Counted from the stretch's first letter, positions 53,680 through 62,677 are shown. The stretch: 64,000 nt of DNA from Phaeocystidibacter sp965659415 (GCA_965659415.1 CBFHVA010000002.1:173221-237220); one strand, 5' to 3'. Program-made: numbers and translations. Notes: a model not told the origin generated them from the sequence alone.

Positions 53680-56154
53680 TCACATGTTTTCTATTACAGC
53701 TAATTGTGCTTCGTATTTCGCCTTGTCTTCAGATGATATTCCATCCTCTTGCATCTTAGCGTTCAAGGTGCGTTGCGCAATTCGGATGCCATAATCGTAA
53801 TAGGATTTAGCTTCTGCAATGGCCTCGTGAACCTCTTCAACGGCCTCAAGAACGTCACTTCGCTCACTTTCTTGCAATTGAGAAACATAAAGAGGTAACC
53901 AAAGCGAAATGGTAGCTTGATAATCCGGTCCTCCATTATTAATCATTTCTATGGCGCTTGTCGATTCAAATTTATCGGCATCCGCCAATAACGTTCGGAT
54001 GAGTGCTGAAGACAAAGACCCACGCGTAGTAATGGCATTTTCTCGAGCAAAGGTCAAGGCCGCGGCTTCATCGAGCTTCTTCCACCCGGCAAAGGCGGCA
54101 GCGCGTGTGCTGTAGGAAGCTTCATTCTGTGCTAAGTTGGCCCAGAAGCTTGCGTCTCCTTCATTGTATTCACTTTGCCAAACGTAATAGGCAGAGGCTC
54201 GAACCGAAGGCTCAGGGTCATTCAATAGAGCTTGAACGTTTTCCTTTATTCTATCCTTTCCTGCTTGGTCGAGATCTTCAACATGGTTCAACGCGAACAG
54301 GCGCAAGGCTCTAAAGTCATCTTGCATACCAATACGAACTATAAAGTCCTTACGAACCCCTTTCGCATCGGTATTAATCAATTCAACCAAGGCCTCATAG
54401 CGATCCATCATACGCGGACCATTGGCCAGTTGATGGAGCAAATAATCGGTAGGCTTTGAATCGTTGATTTCAGCCAACAGGTATTGATCCGAGTCGAAGT
54501 GAACCAAGAAGGGCTTGGACATCACTTCAAAGGTGAAATCTTGAGTTTGTTGGTCTACTACCACCTCATAGGTGCGTTCGCCCAAGCTGGTGTATACGTC
54601 AATACTTACAGGTAATCTGTAAAGAGGCATATCCGCCAAATCTTGAGTTTGCGTTACGGTTACGGTGTATTCGCCCGCTTCGCGATTGTAATTGTGTTCG
54701 ATTTGCAGCTGCGGGTGACCGTTATCGAGGAACCACTGATTGAAGAACCAATTGAGATCAAGTCCTGAAACTTGTTCCATGGCCAACCGTAAGTTGTGAA
54801 TTTCAACGGCAGTGTAGGCATTGTCTTCGAGGTACACTCGCAAACCTTCGAAGAAGGCTTCATCTCCAAGAATATGGCGGAGCATGAGTAAAACCCGGCC
54901 ACCCTTTGCGTAAGAGTGGCTATCGAACATGCCTAAAATAGACTCGTGATCATAACGGATGAGGTCAACTGACTTGCCGCGATTGAACTCATACAAATAC
55001 GAGCGCAAATCGTTGTATGCGTGCCATTCTGCTTCATCTTGGCCATACTTGTGCTCCTTCCAGAGCACTTCACCATAGGTTGCAAATGACTCATTGAGTG
55101 GAAGATTTGCCCAGCTCTCACAGGTCACGTAATCACCAAACCAGTGGTGGAACATTTCGTGAGCTACCACATCTTCTCCTGTGCCATCCGCCCAAGAAAG
55201 ACTGTCGCCGTACATGAAATCACCGAAAATAACCCCGGTGGTATTCTCCATGGCGCCACTGACGTATTCGCGAACAGTAACTTGATCATACTTCTGCCAA
55301 GGGTAAGAAACACCTAGTATGTCGGAGTAGAAATCGAGCATTTCAATCGTATGCGGATACACCTGCTTGGCTACCGCTTCGTACTCGGGCTCCACGAAAT
55401 AATTGACCGGAATACCGTTCCACTCTTCCGTTTCCATGGCAAACTCGCCAACTGCCATCATCACTAAATAGGGTGCGTGAGGTTGATCCATCAACCAGAA
55501 ATCGGTGCGGGAACCATCGCGGTTGTTGGTTTGAAGATCAAGGCGACCGTTGGAAAGCGTTTTATAGCTAGAAGGAACGGTAATCGCAATTTCGTGCGTC
55601 ATTCGTTCATTAGGCTTGTCGACCGTTGGAAACCACGCCGAGTTGGATTCCGGCTCTCCTTGTGTCCACACCTGACGCATCCAGCCTCGAGGATGATTGC
55701 TTGGATTGATAAAGTAAAGCCCTTTGGCTTCACTAATGGCGTTTCCGCCTTCAACTTGCAATTCGTTGGGCTTCGAAGTGTACTCGATGTACACCTTCAT
55801 CTCATCGTCGCGGGTAAGCGTTCTTCCCGTAGCAATCCGCAAATTCATTCCATCGTATGCGTAATTCAAATCGCGTTTGCTTCCTTGATTCACAACCTGG
55901 ACCTTGTGAATTTCCATGCCTTGTGCATCGAGGCGAAAAGAGTCTAAATCGTAGAAGTGAGGCTTAAGGGTAAGGGTTGCTTTCCCGTTGAGATAGGCAT
56001 TATCCCAGTCCAACTCAACCTTCAAATTCATGTGGACTACATCCGTGGTTCGAGGGCTTGATTCATGGTATACCGGACGAGCCGTATTGGTGTCTTGACC
56101 GTTTACTTGGTGAAGGGCAAAAAATGCCGCAAAAAGGAAATGTATCTTCTTCAT
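53680..56154 (-). CDS. Secreted M1 family aminopeptidase
   Basis: The 824-residue protein has a signal peptide (ending HQVNGQ), the substrate-binding SGAMENTTG, the zinc site HEMFHHWFGD with the third ligand Glu in LPLNESFATYG, and a helical HEAT-like C-terminal region (about 570-824). It removes N-terminal residues from peptides in the periplasm or outside the cell. It is monocistronic and diverges from the biotin carrier gene by 41 bp. Confidence 0.94.
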   Translation of the reverse strand: MKKIHFLFAAFFALHQVNGQDTNTARPVYHESSPRTTDVVHMNLKVELDWDNAYLNGKATLTLKPHFYDLDSFRLDAQGMEIHKVQVVNQGSKRDLNYAYDGMNLRIATGRTLTRDDEMKVYIEYTSKPNELQVEGGNAISEAKGLYFINPSNHPRGWMRQVWTQGEPESNSAWFPTVDKPNERMTHEIAITVPSSYKTLSNGRLDLQTNNRDGSRTDFWLMDQPHAPYLVMMAVGEFAMETEEWNGIPVNYFVEPEYEAVAKQVYPHTIEMLDFYSDILGVSYPWQKYDQVTVREYVSGAMENTTGVIFGDFMYGDSLSWADGTGEDVVAHEMFHHWFGDYVTCESWANLPLNESFATYGEVLWKEHKYGQDEAEWHAYNDLRSYLYEFNRGKSVDLIRYDHESILGMFDSHSYAKGGRVLLMLRHILGDEAFFEGLRVYLEDNAYTAVEIHNLRLAMEQVSGLDLNWFFNQWFLDNGHPQLQIEHNYNREAGEYTVTVTQTQDLADMPLYRLPVSIDVYTSLGERTYEVVVDQQTQDFTFEVMSKPFLVHFDSDQYLLAEINDSKPTDYLLHQLANGPRMMDRYEALVELINTDAKGVRKDFIVRIGMQDDFRALRLFALNHVEDLDQAGKDRIKENVQALLNDPEPSVRASAYYVWQSEYNEGDASFWANLAQNEASYSTRAAAFAGWKKLDEAAALTFARENAITTRGSLSSALIRTLLADADKFESTSAIEMINNGGPDYQATISLWLPLYVSQLQESERSDVLEAVEEVHEAIAEAKSYYDYGIRIAQRTLNAKMQEDGISSEDKAKYEAQLAVIENM

Positions 56155-56195
56155 ATATCAGGGATAGAGCCGCGAAAATTAAGTAATTTTGATTC

Positions 56196-56702
56196 ATGCT
56201 GAAGATAGAAACCAACGATAAGTCCTTTCAGATTGAGCCAGATGGGAATAATCCAGCCGCTGGCACGATGAATGGGGAGCCTTATCAACTCGACTTGGTT
56301 CGCCAAGACGCCCATCGCATGAGCGTTCGTTATGGCGATGGATCCTACGAAGTGGAAATCCACGAATTCGACAAAGACAAAAAGACGGCGGTCATTTATG
56401 TGAATGGCATCCAGCACGAATTATCGATGAAAACCGATATCGATTTGCTACTTGAGAAAATGGGCTTGGCCGATGCGTTGACACAGAAAGTGAATGAGGT
56501 GAAAGCCCCTATGCCAGGCTTGGTTCTCGACATTCGCGCTGAGGTAGGTCAAACTATTGCTGAGGGCGATGCGTTACTTGTGCTTGAGGCTATGAAAATG
56601 GAGAATGTGCTTAAATCGCCTACTGAGGGTGTAATCAAGTCCATTGCCGTTGAGAAGGGCCAAGCCGTAGATAAAAATCAATTACTCATTTCATTTGAAT
56701 AA
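56196..56702 (+). CDS. Biotin carboxyl carrier protein
   Basis: The 168-residue protein has a beta-rich N-terminal part and a C-terminal biotinyl domain with LEAMKMENVLKSP, placing biotin on Lys134, preceded by VKAPMPGLVLDIRAEVGQ. It is the mobile carrier of an acyl-CoA carboxylase (acetyl-, propionyl- or methylcrotonyl-CoA). In Bacteroidota such carriers usually lie with carboxylase and carboxyltransferase genes, but here they are absent from the window. The DUF4399 gene follows after 7 bp. Confidence 0.92.
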   Translation: MLKIETNDKSFQIEPDGNNPAAGTMNGEPYQLDLVRQDAHRMSVRYGDGSYEVEIHEFDKDKKTAVIYVNGIQHELSMKTDIDLLLEKMGLADALTQKVNEVKAPMPGLVLDIRAEVGQTIAEGDALLVLEAMKMENVLKSPTEGVIKSIAVEKGQAVDKNQLLISFE

Positions 56703-56709
56703 TATACCC

Positions 56710-57195
56710 ATGAAGATTAAGAACTTATTGATGATTGCTCCACTGACTCTAGTATTTGCTTGCAATGACGGAGGAGAAGCTGCTCAGGAACCAGTGGTAG
56801 AAGGCCAAGAAGTGGCCGCGCCTGAAGTAGATGAAAAGGAGGCTCGTTTGGCTGTTCCTGAAGGCGCGCATGTGCTTTTCGTGAATCTCGAAAACGGACA
56901 AGTGGTGAACTCACCGATCATTGTTGAAATGGGAGTGGAAGGCATGGAAGTGAAGGCTGCCGGCGAAATCACGAATGGAACGGGGCACCACCACATCATC
57001 ATCAACAAAGGACACATCACCAAAGGTGAAGTGGTTCCGGCTGATGAGCAACACATTCATTACGGCGACGGAAGAACGTCTACCGAGTTGGAGCTAGAGC
57101 CGGGGAATTACACATTGACCATGCAGTTTGCCAATGGTATCCACGAGAGTTACGGCGAGCAAATGAGCGCCACCGTAGAGATTGTAGTGGAGTAA
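56710..57195 (+). CDS. DUF4399 lipoprotein
   Basis: The 161-residue protein starts at ATG 56710 and has a lipoprotein signal (LTLVFAC, Cys17). The mature part has VLFVNLENGQVVNSPIIVEM and TGHHHIIINKGHI, then YTLTMQFANGIHESYG, the DUF4399 pattern, with a His-rich loop that may bind metal. Function is unknown. It lies 7 bp behind the biotin carrier gene and is followed by a terminator. Confidence 0.9.
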   Translation: MKIKNLLMIAPLTLVFACNDGGEAAQEPVVEGQEVAAPEVDEKEARLAVPEGAHVLFVNLENGQVVNSPIIVEMGVEGMEVKAAGEITNGTGHHHIIINKGHITKGEVVPADEQHIHYGDGRTSTELELEPGNYTLTMQFANGIHESYGEQMSATVEIVVE

Positions 57196-57215
57196 TCCTT
57201 TACAAACGAACAAAC

Positions 57216-57246
57216 AAAACCCCGAGTGTTGAGCTCGGGGTTTTTT
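57216..57246. terminator. Terminator between DUF4399 and thioesterase genes
   Basis: CCCCGAG (57220-57226) pairs with CTCGGGG (57234-57240) around a 7-nt loop; AAAA on the left and TTTTTT on the right allow termination of both converging transcripts. Confidence 0.9.
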
Positions 57247-57258
57247 GTTTTAAAGGAA

Positions 57259-57654
57259 TCACAATCGATCTTTTACATATTCGATTTGGGTCTTCCCGTG
57301 GGGTTCGGGTTTTCCGTCTTCCCCAAGATTGACAAACACCATTCTGTCGATTTTCAAAATGGTCTTTTGCGTGAGCTTGTTTCGAACTTCCATTTGGAGC
57401 GTAATGGAGGTGCGACCGAATTCGGTGGCAATGATTCCCAGTTCGATGATATCGCCTTGCACGGCGGATGACACGAAGTTAATCTCAGAAATATACTTGG
57501 TAACCACTCGAACGTTATCGAGTTGAATGTGGGCATAGATGGCCGCTTCTTCATCAATCCAGCGAAGCAAACTTCCGCCGAAGAGCGTTCCGTTTGGATT
57601 TAAATCTTCCGGTTTAATCCATTTTCGCGTATGAAATCGCATTTCATTTTCCAT
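57259..57654 (-). CDS. Acyl-CoA thioesterase (YciA type)
   Basis: The 131-residue hot-dog protein has LNPNGTLFGGSLLRWIDEEAA with the catalytic acidic residue, and ISEINFVSSAVQGDIIELG. It hydrolyses acyl-CoA esters in the cytoplasm. It converges with the DUF4399 gene across a shared terminator. No operon partner is evident. Confidence 0.92.
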   Translation of the reverse strand: MENEMRFHTRKWIKPEDLNPNGTLFGGSLLRWIDEEAAIYAHIQLDNVRVVTKYISEINFVSSAVQGDIIELGIIATEFGRTSITLQMEVRNKLTQKTILKIDRMVFVNLGEDGKPEPHGKTQIEYVKDRL

Positions 57655-57722
57655 ACCTCAAAGATAATTCAGCCCACTGAGGTAAGGGAATGATATAAGT
57701 CAGGTCTATTTTGAAATCGACC

Positions 57723-57881
57723 TTAGCTCTCGATCCAATCGTTTTCCATTCGCTCTCTATCCTTGGCATTTAAGCGCATGGCCTTCGCCGTTTCGAAAAA
57801 GTTCATGCCGGCTTCTCGGCAATAGCGCATCATGCGTCGGGCAACAAACTGGTCAACTTGAGTTTCTTCAAAAGTGGTCAT
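57723..57881 (-). CDS. 52-residue small conserved-looking protein
   Basis: A short open frame, ATG 57881 to TAA 57723, encodes a helical, arginine- and methionine-rich protein: MTTFEETQVDQF, RRMMRYCREAGM, KAMRLNAKDRERMEND. It looks like a two-helix DNA- or RNA-binding peptide. It is 68 bp downstream of the thioesterase start on the same strand, in an otherwise empty gap. Support is only composition and the absence of a competing gene. Confidence 0.5.
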   Translation of the reverse strand: MTTFEETQVDQFVARRMMRYCREAGMNFFETAKAMRLNAKDRERMENDWIES

Positions 57882-58056
57882 AGCTGCGATGTTTTGTGCA
57901 ATGATAAACAGGTAACATAAACCATGGTGTCAGGTTTTGTTAACTCACTGTAAAACAGGCTTTTTGAGGCTAAAAGTTATAAACAGGTGTTGATAACTTT
58001 TCATGCCAAACACCACAGCGCAAGAGTTCATGCGGACTCGTCTTGATGGGTTTTGA

Positions 58057-58097
58057 AGAAAAAAAGAGGAGACCTTATATTCATGGGGACTCCTCTT
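58057..58097 (-). terminator. Terminator of the SIMPL gene
   Basis: AAGAGGAG (58064-58071) pairs with CTCCTCTT (58090-58097); on the minus strand the stem is followed by a T-rich run. It lies about 20 bp after the SIMPL stop. The remaining gap 57882-58056 shows nothing else. Confidence 0.75.
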
Positions 58098-58118
58098 GGC
58101 ATTCATTGAAAAATGACA

Positions 58119-59126
58119 CTACTCAATCCGAATAGGCTTTACCTGCCCTTCAGGCGTGATAAGGATTACTTCTTTGTGGATTTCGGTTTCTGTAATCACC
58201 TCTGGCTCGCGCTCTTCAATAGGTTTAGGAGAATAACGCAGGGCGATTTCATACTCGATTTGAACAACGGGTTCAAGAATGGAAGGGTTAAGTACAAAGT
58301 CGTATCCTTTCGCAACCTGTGGCATGTAGAATTCGGAAGTGGTGTGGTTTTCTTGAACCACGGTGCCATTTTCGTTTCGAACGTTCAATGCACTGCTGGA
58401 ATATGCAGTATACGTTTGATAGCGTTCAATGGGATAACTCATTCGAAAGGCGTCGCCAAATTGAACGTTGGATTCGCTGAGATCGGCTCCCACAAAACGC
58501 TGGTAACGCTCTACTTCTGCCGTCAATATGGTTTCTGCCTTGGCAATCATTTCTGCCTTTTTGGCTTCTAAATCATCGATGAAATAATCTACACGGACTA
58601 AGTCGTAAATCTCCTGTTCAGCACAGAGCGTCACCAGGTTTTCCAATACTTCCGGATCGGAGTATCTGAAGTGCAAATTCTTTTTGAGTTCGAAACCCTT
58701 GGGCACCTCGTTGTAGGTGTCTTCCGAGAAGAGTTTTTTGGTTACTTCCACTTCATAGATGGGTACAAAGGAAATCATATCCACATAGGTTTCGACCTCT
58801 ACACCCTGAGCTTGAAGCGCTCTTTTAATGGAATCTGTTTTGGCCCGCACAAGGGCTTCAGTTTCGGTCTGCGTGGTCCCCAATTGGGTAATGGTGAAGA
58901 TGGCCAAGTAACTGTCGGCTTCACAGTTCATAAGCCCTTTTACGGAGTAGTACTGATAGTCGACTGGCTGCAAACTAACCATAGAACTGGCCGAAGGCAG
59001 ATTAATAGAGTTCTGTAATATTTGATTGCCCGCCGCGCGGTAATTGTAATTGCCACTTACTTGTGCAGATGTTGCTGTGGAAAGTAGTGCACTTGCAAAC
59101 ATGAGTAAGGTGTTTTTCGCTTTCAT
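58119..59126 (-). CDS. Secreted SIMPL (DUF541) domain protein
   Basis: From ATG 59126 the protein has 335 residues with a signal peptide (MKAKNTLLMFASALLSTATSAQ). The SIMPL-like fold shows in FTITQLGTTQTETEALVRAKTDSIKRALQAQG and AKKAEMIAKAETI. The C-terminus ends in a hydrophilic tail with EREPEVITETEIHKE. SIMPL proteins are periplasmic and poorly understood, sometimes protecting against oxidative stress. It diverges from the membrane-tethered regulator gene by 144 bp. Confidence 0.8.
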   Translation of the reverse strand: MKAKNTLLMFASALLSTATSAQVSGNYNYRAAGNQILQNSINLPSASSMVSLQPVDYQYYSVKGLMNCEADSYLAIFTITQLGTTQTETEALVRAKTDSIKRALQAQGVEVETYVDMISFVPIYEVEVTKKLFSEDTYNEVPKGFELKKNLHFRYSDPEVLENLVTLCAEQEIYDLVRVDYFIDDLEAKKAEMIAKAETILTAEVERYQRFVGADLSESNVQFGDAFRMSYPIERYQTYTAYSSSALNVRNENGTVVQENHTTSEFYMPQVAKGYDFVLNPSILEPVVQIEYEIALRYSPKPIEEREPEVITETEIHKEVILITPEGQVKPIRIE

Positions 59127-59253
59127 TTCAAATCGTTTTAATTGAACATGAGTCAAAGCAACAAAGCGGAACTCGGCATGTCTTGTAAGCGGCTTGGTAA
59201 TTGATTGCAACTCTTTTACAAGTGCGTTACAAGCGAATATTCTATCTTCCGAA

Positions 59254-59261
59254 TACATTTG
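59254..59261 (+). promoter_or_regulatory. Putative -7 element of the tethered regulator gene
   Basis: TACATTTG is a perfect TAnnTTTG ending 9 bp before ATG 59271, implying a nearly leaderless transcript. No clear -33 box. Confidence 0.45.
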
Positions 59262-59270
59262 AATCAAAGC

Positions 59271-60161
59271 ATGTCAGAAGAACAGTTCAAGCATTTTAAT
59301 CTGCTCAAAGATGAGCTACTCAAAAGGGTCTCAGAGCGGCTGTCTATTCAAAAAGACTTTGCCAATTGGAGCTTGAGTAACATAGCGGACTTTCGGGCCG
59401 ACTTGGAGGAAGAGTGCAAGAGCAGCATCAGTGAAAAGTGGTTTTATACACACTTAAAAAACGGTAGTGATAAACTCCCTCGAATTGACACATTGAACTT
59501 GTTAGCTCAGTATGTGGGGTATAAAAACTGGGATGTTTTTGTTCAAGAGAACGCGAGTTCGAAAGGTGCCAAGTTCACAAAGGAAACCCTGTTGGGTTTG
59601 GTGCTGGCTTTAGCTCTGATCTTCTCTGCGGTTTATGTACTGCTGCAAGACGACGGTGCTGACCTGATAAAGGTTGAATTTGTGGATGCGTATACACAGA
59701 ACACTGTTTTGCAATCACAACTGCGAATTCAAGATTTAAGTGGGTCCAATGTGCAAATGAAAGATGGCGTAATGCGAAAAACGAGTGCAGATACTTTGGT
59801 GATTCGGGGCCCCTATTACAAGCGTAAGGTGGTGCCACTTCCCACACTTCAGGACACGCTGACGGTGCGCCTCTTTCCAGATGATTACGCGCTGATGCTG
59901 AACTTCTTTTCTCGCTCCACAACGGAAGATTGGGAACGAAGAAGAGAGCAGTTGGAAGCGGCCATTCATCCAGATGCCAAAATCTTTCAAAGTCACCCTG
60001 AATTGAGTGGTATTGAAATGCTGAACAAAGAAGAGTTCATATTCCGATTGACGCTTCCCATCAATCGGTTGAAGAACCTGCAAATACAAGACATTGTGTA
60101 TGAGGATGATCAGATTTATCGACTCCGATTCACGCAAAACATGGAAGAAGATGAAAACTAA
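59271..60161 (+). CDS. Single-pass membrane protein with an HTH-like cytoplasmic domain
   Basis: From ATG 59271 the protein has 296 residues: a cytoplasmic helical domain (about 1-100), one membrane segment (about 107-127, LLGLVLALALIFSAVYVLL) and a beta-rich outer domain (about 130-296). The N-terminal part contains ISEKWFYTHLKNGSDKLPRIDTL and LLAQYVGYKNWDVF, a pattern I associate with a helix-turn-helix-like domain in Bacteroidota proteins. The topology resembles ToxR/CadC-type membrane-tethered regulators, which is inference. It overlaps the next gene by 11 bp. Confidence 0.65.
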   Translation: MSEEQFKHFNLLKDELLKRVSERLSIQKDFANWSLSNIADFRADLEEECKSSISEKWFYTHLKNGSDKLPRIDTLNLLAQYVGYKNWDVFVQENASSKGAKFTKETLLGLVLALALIFSAVYVLLQDDGADLIKVEFVDAYTQNTVLQSQLRIQDLSGSNVQMKDGVMRKTSADTLVIRGPYYKRKVVPLPTLQDTLTVRLFPDDYALMLNFFSRSTTEDWERRREQLEAAIHPDAKIFQSHPELSGIEMLNKEEFIFRLTLPINRLKNLQIQDIVYEDDQIYRLRFTQNMEEDEN

Positions 60162-60642
60162 ATTGCTATACACAGCTTGGTTATGCTCCCTCGGTCTGGC
60201 GAGCGTGGGTCAGTTGGAGTCTTACTCCACCATGGAATACCGCTTCAATCGCTCCGCTCCGGATGCTTTAGATAGCGCGGCCTTTATCAATCAAGGACTG
60301 CAGAAGGCACAGAGTTTATTTGAACTCGGGCCCTTGTACACCACCAATTCGGGCAACCTTAGCAATCAGGTCTACATTGCCTCAGGCACGGATCAGTTGT
60401 TTTACTCAGAGGAGGGAGACTCTCTCAACACGGAGGAGTTATTGGCTCGAACATCGGAGGCTGAGAGTACAGATGGCGCACCAATACGTTTTGAGATTAG
60501 TGAATCCGATACCTACTTGTGCACGCTGACTACAGTGAACTGTTCCCCTCAGTTCGTCTTTCACTTAATTCTGGTTCGCGTAACCAAAACCTTTGGTAAG
60601 CGCGAAGAAGAGGTTTGGGATGTGTTCTTGAAAGAAGGCTGA
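60151..60642 (+). CDS. Secreted protein coupled to the tethered regulator
   Basis: From ATG 60151 the protein has 163 residues with a signal peptide (MKTKLLYTAWLCSLGLASVGQ). The mature part is a mixed alpha/beta sequence with RSAPDALDSAAFINQGLQ and a pair of cysteines in YLCTLTTVNCSPQF. No family recognised. The 11-bp overlap with the membrane protein gene suggests its product may be the external partner or ligand of that protein's outer domain. Confidence 0.65.
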   Translation: MKTKLLYTAWLCSLGLASVGQLESYSTMEYRFNRSAPDALDSAAFINQGLQKAQSLFELGPLYTTNSGNLSNQVYIASGTDQLFYSEEGDSLNTEELLARTSEAESTDGAPIRFEISESDTYLCTLTTVNCSPQFVFHLILVRVTKTFGKREEEVWDVFLKEG

Positions 60643-60707
60643 GGCACGTTCCGCGCGCTCATTCGGCCTAAAAAATTACATCCACAAATGCGTACCTTGC
60701 CGGTGGA

Positions 60708-61172
60708 ATGGGAATGAAGAAGTTCATATTTGGTTTGAGCATTACCGCCGCTGTTGTTGTGGTCGGCTGTTCGGATGAAGAACCAGCATTTGTAGACCGT
60801 TACAATAGTGTTGAATCTGTGCTTGAGGAAATGGCGCATGGCGGATATGACTTGAAGCGACAAAGCTTCTTCCACATTGAAAACGACGGTTCGCTGACAC
60901 ATGATTCATCTCGATATGTGGACAATACCCAAGTATACTATGTTCCGCAGTATGCCGAGGGGGGAAGAGTATTCGAATTGGTCGACGGCGATACGGTTTC
61001 GGAGTATCTCTTTCAGATGCCCAACTCCAAAGAGATACAGCATTTGATCCCTCAAGGAAGTTGGAGGAGCTTTGAGATATTGCAGATCGACGGCTCACAA
61101 CTCGTAATACGTTCTGAACCTCTAGGACCAACCGGTGGCAAGTACAAGCTGGAGTTGGAGCTCAAGCGGTAA
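60708..61172 (+). CDS. Uncharacterised lipoprotein
   Basis: A 154-residue protein with two adjacent possible starts (ATG 60708 and 60714). The N-terminus has a lipoprotein signal, VVVVGC, with Cys21 counted from 60708. The mature part is beta-rich (SFFHIENDGSLTH, RVFELVDGDTVSEYLF) without recognised motif. It lies 65 bp downstream of the previous secreted protein on the same strand and may be part of the same cluster. Confidence 0.7.
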   Translation: MGMKKFIFGLSITAAVVVVGCSDEEPAFVDRYNSVESVLEEMAHGGYDLKRQSFFHIENDGSLTHDSSRYVDNTQVYYVPQYAEGGRVFELVDGDTVSEYLFQMPNSKEIQHLIPQGSWRSFEILQIDGSQLVIRSEPLGPTGGKYKLELELKR

Positions 61173-61248
61173 CCACCTCGCTTTAATTGAACCTTCTGGA
61201 AGAACTTATTGTTTTCCTAAATTACCACCGAAAAGTTACCGTCTGCAG

Positions 61249-62037
61249 ATGCTCCATTACACCGTATTTAGAAATGAGAATTCCACTGAGTGGGTCACAT
61301 TTGTGCATGGGGCTGGCGGAAGTTCTACCATTTGGTATAAACAGATTCGCGCGTTCACCAAGCACCTCAATGTCATCTTACTCGATTTACGCGGTCACGG
61401 GAACTCCACCATGGATGACGACAAGCCATTGAAACGCTACTCGTTCGATGTGCTCGTTGATGACATAATATCAATACTCGATAAAGAGAAGATTCAATCT
61501 TCTCACTTCGTGGGGATCTCGTTGGGGACGATACTCATTCGTCACTTGGCGGAGCGCTATCCAGACCGAGCTAAATCGATGGTGTTGAGTGGAGCGATTG
61601 TCAAGCTCAACTTGCGGTCACAGGTCTTGATGCGCTTTGGCGATGTTTTCAAATCCATACTGCCGTATTTGTGGCTGTATAGATTGTTTGCCCATATCAT
61701 CATGCCTCGGAAAAACCACAGAGAATCACGCTCGCTGTTTGTCCAAGAAGCGCGAAAGCTTTGCCAGAAGGAATTCCTGAGGTGGTATAAACTCACGGCT
61801 CGACTCAAATCCGCTCTTCGCATCCATCGTGAGGTTGAGGTAAACATTCCAGCCCTCTATCTTATGGGAGCTGAAGATTATATGTTCCTGCCTGCCGTAC
61901 AAGATCTCGTTCAGGTCCACCGACAAGCGACCTTGCAGATATTGCCTAACTGTGGACATGTGGTGAATGTGGACCAGCCGGAACAGTTTAATGTTCGCAC
62001 TATGGCCTTCATTCAAGAGCTGGCAAAAACGAAATAA
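61249..62037 (+). CDS. Alpha/beta hydrolase
   Basis: From ATG 61249 the protein has 262 residues. It has the oxyanion segment VTFVHGAGGSSTIWY, the nucleophile elbow FVGISLGTILIRH (Ser in GISLG), an Asp in LYLMGAEDYMF and the catalytic His in LPNCGHVVNVDQP. The full triad indicates an active esterase or related hydrolase in the cytoplasm; substrate unknown. The frame continues upstream but overlaps the lipoprotein gene, and ATG 61249 is the first family-like start. Confidence 0.9.
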   Translation: MLHYTVFRNENSTEWVTFVHGAGGSSTIWYKQIRAFTKHLNVILLDLRGHGNSTMDDDKPLKRYSFDVLVDDIISILDKEKIQSSHFVGISLGTILIRHLAERYPDRAKSMVLSGAIVKLNLRSQVLMRFGDVFKSILPYLWLYRLFAHIIMPRKNHRESRSLFVQEARKLCQKEFLRWYKLTARLKSALRIHREVEVNIPALYLMGAEDYMFLPAVQDLVQVHRQATLQILPNCGHVVNVDQPEQFNVRTMAFIQELAKTK

Positions 62038-62066
62038 TCGCTGTCACTATAAGGGCGATGAGCGGC

Positions 62067-62612
62067 CTATCTAGTTTTTCCCAACCTCAAACCAATTCCA
62101 AAAGAAAAGAACTTTGCCTGAGGTACAGCTCGAATGGATAGATTCATGCCAACGAAAGACGTGGTGTATAAATCCCATTCAAGGCCAAGGGAAATCCCAT
62201 CAGTAATAGTTTCAGCTTGACTATTTGAGAGAAAGAGCACATATGCCTATTCTTTATAATTGACTTGTGACCATCCAATATAGGGAGTGAGACTTTGTCG
62301 ATCGTCCGTGATAAATGCGTAGCAGATATCATAGGATGTTGTAGTGACATCTGATCCGGCGCTCGCGAGTAGGCTGAATAGACCTTGAGAAGCACCGCTC
62401 ATTTCAAACCGGGGCTTAAAGCGCTTGAAGTGAAGCACGATTCCAAAGTGGCCTCCCAGGTGAGATCCGGTCACAGAGGAATGGGTTAATCCGAAGTGAG
62501 CGGAGGCTAGAAAAGGCCTAAGGTAAATGGAGTCTTTTTGTTCTGCATTTTGGGTAAGAACGCTGAGACAAAGCACGACAGATAGAGTCGTGGAAAAGAC
62601 GAGCTTTTTCAT
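62067..62612 (-). pseudogene. Outer-membrane barrel paralogue interrupted by an in-frame TAG
   Basis: From ATG 62612 (MKKLVFSTTL, signal peptide) the frame runs through YIGWSQVNYKE and stops at TAG 62249-62247. It then continues without shift through TDGISLGLEWD, GMNLSIRAVPQAKFFS and FGIGLRLGKTR to a second TAG at 62069-62067. The adjacent gene at 62678-63220 encodes an intact paralogue aligning over the whole length: SLGVAWD, VVPQARFY and VGLRIGKTR. Joined, this copy has 180 sense codons, the same as the paralogue, so only one codon became nonsense. The barrel loses its last strands and would not insert properly. Confidence 0.9.
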
Positions 62613-62677
62613 GATACAAAAGGTTAATTGGTGGTGTTGGTAGTAGAAGAGGTGAGTCTGGTTACACTCACGTTCAA

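Noticed and set aside
55477..55947. Plus-strand 156-codon frame
   Set aside because: Antisense to the M1 peptidase; no domain and no plausible start context.
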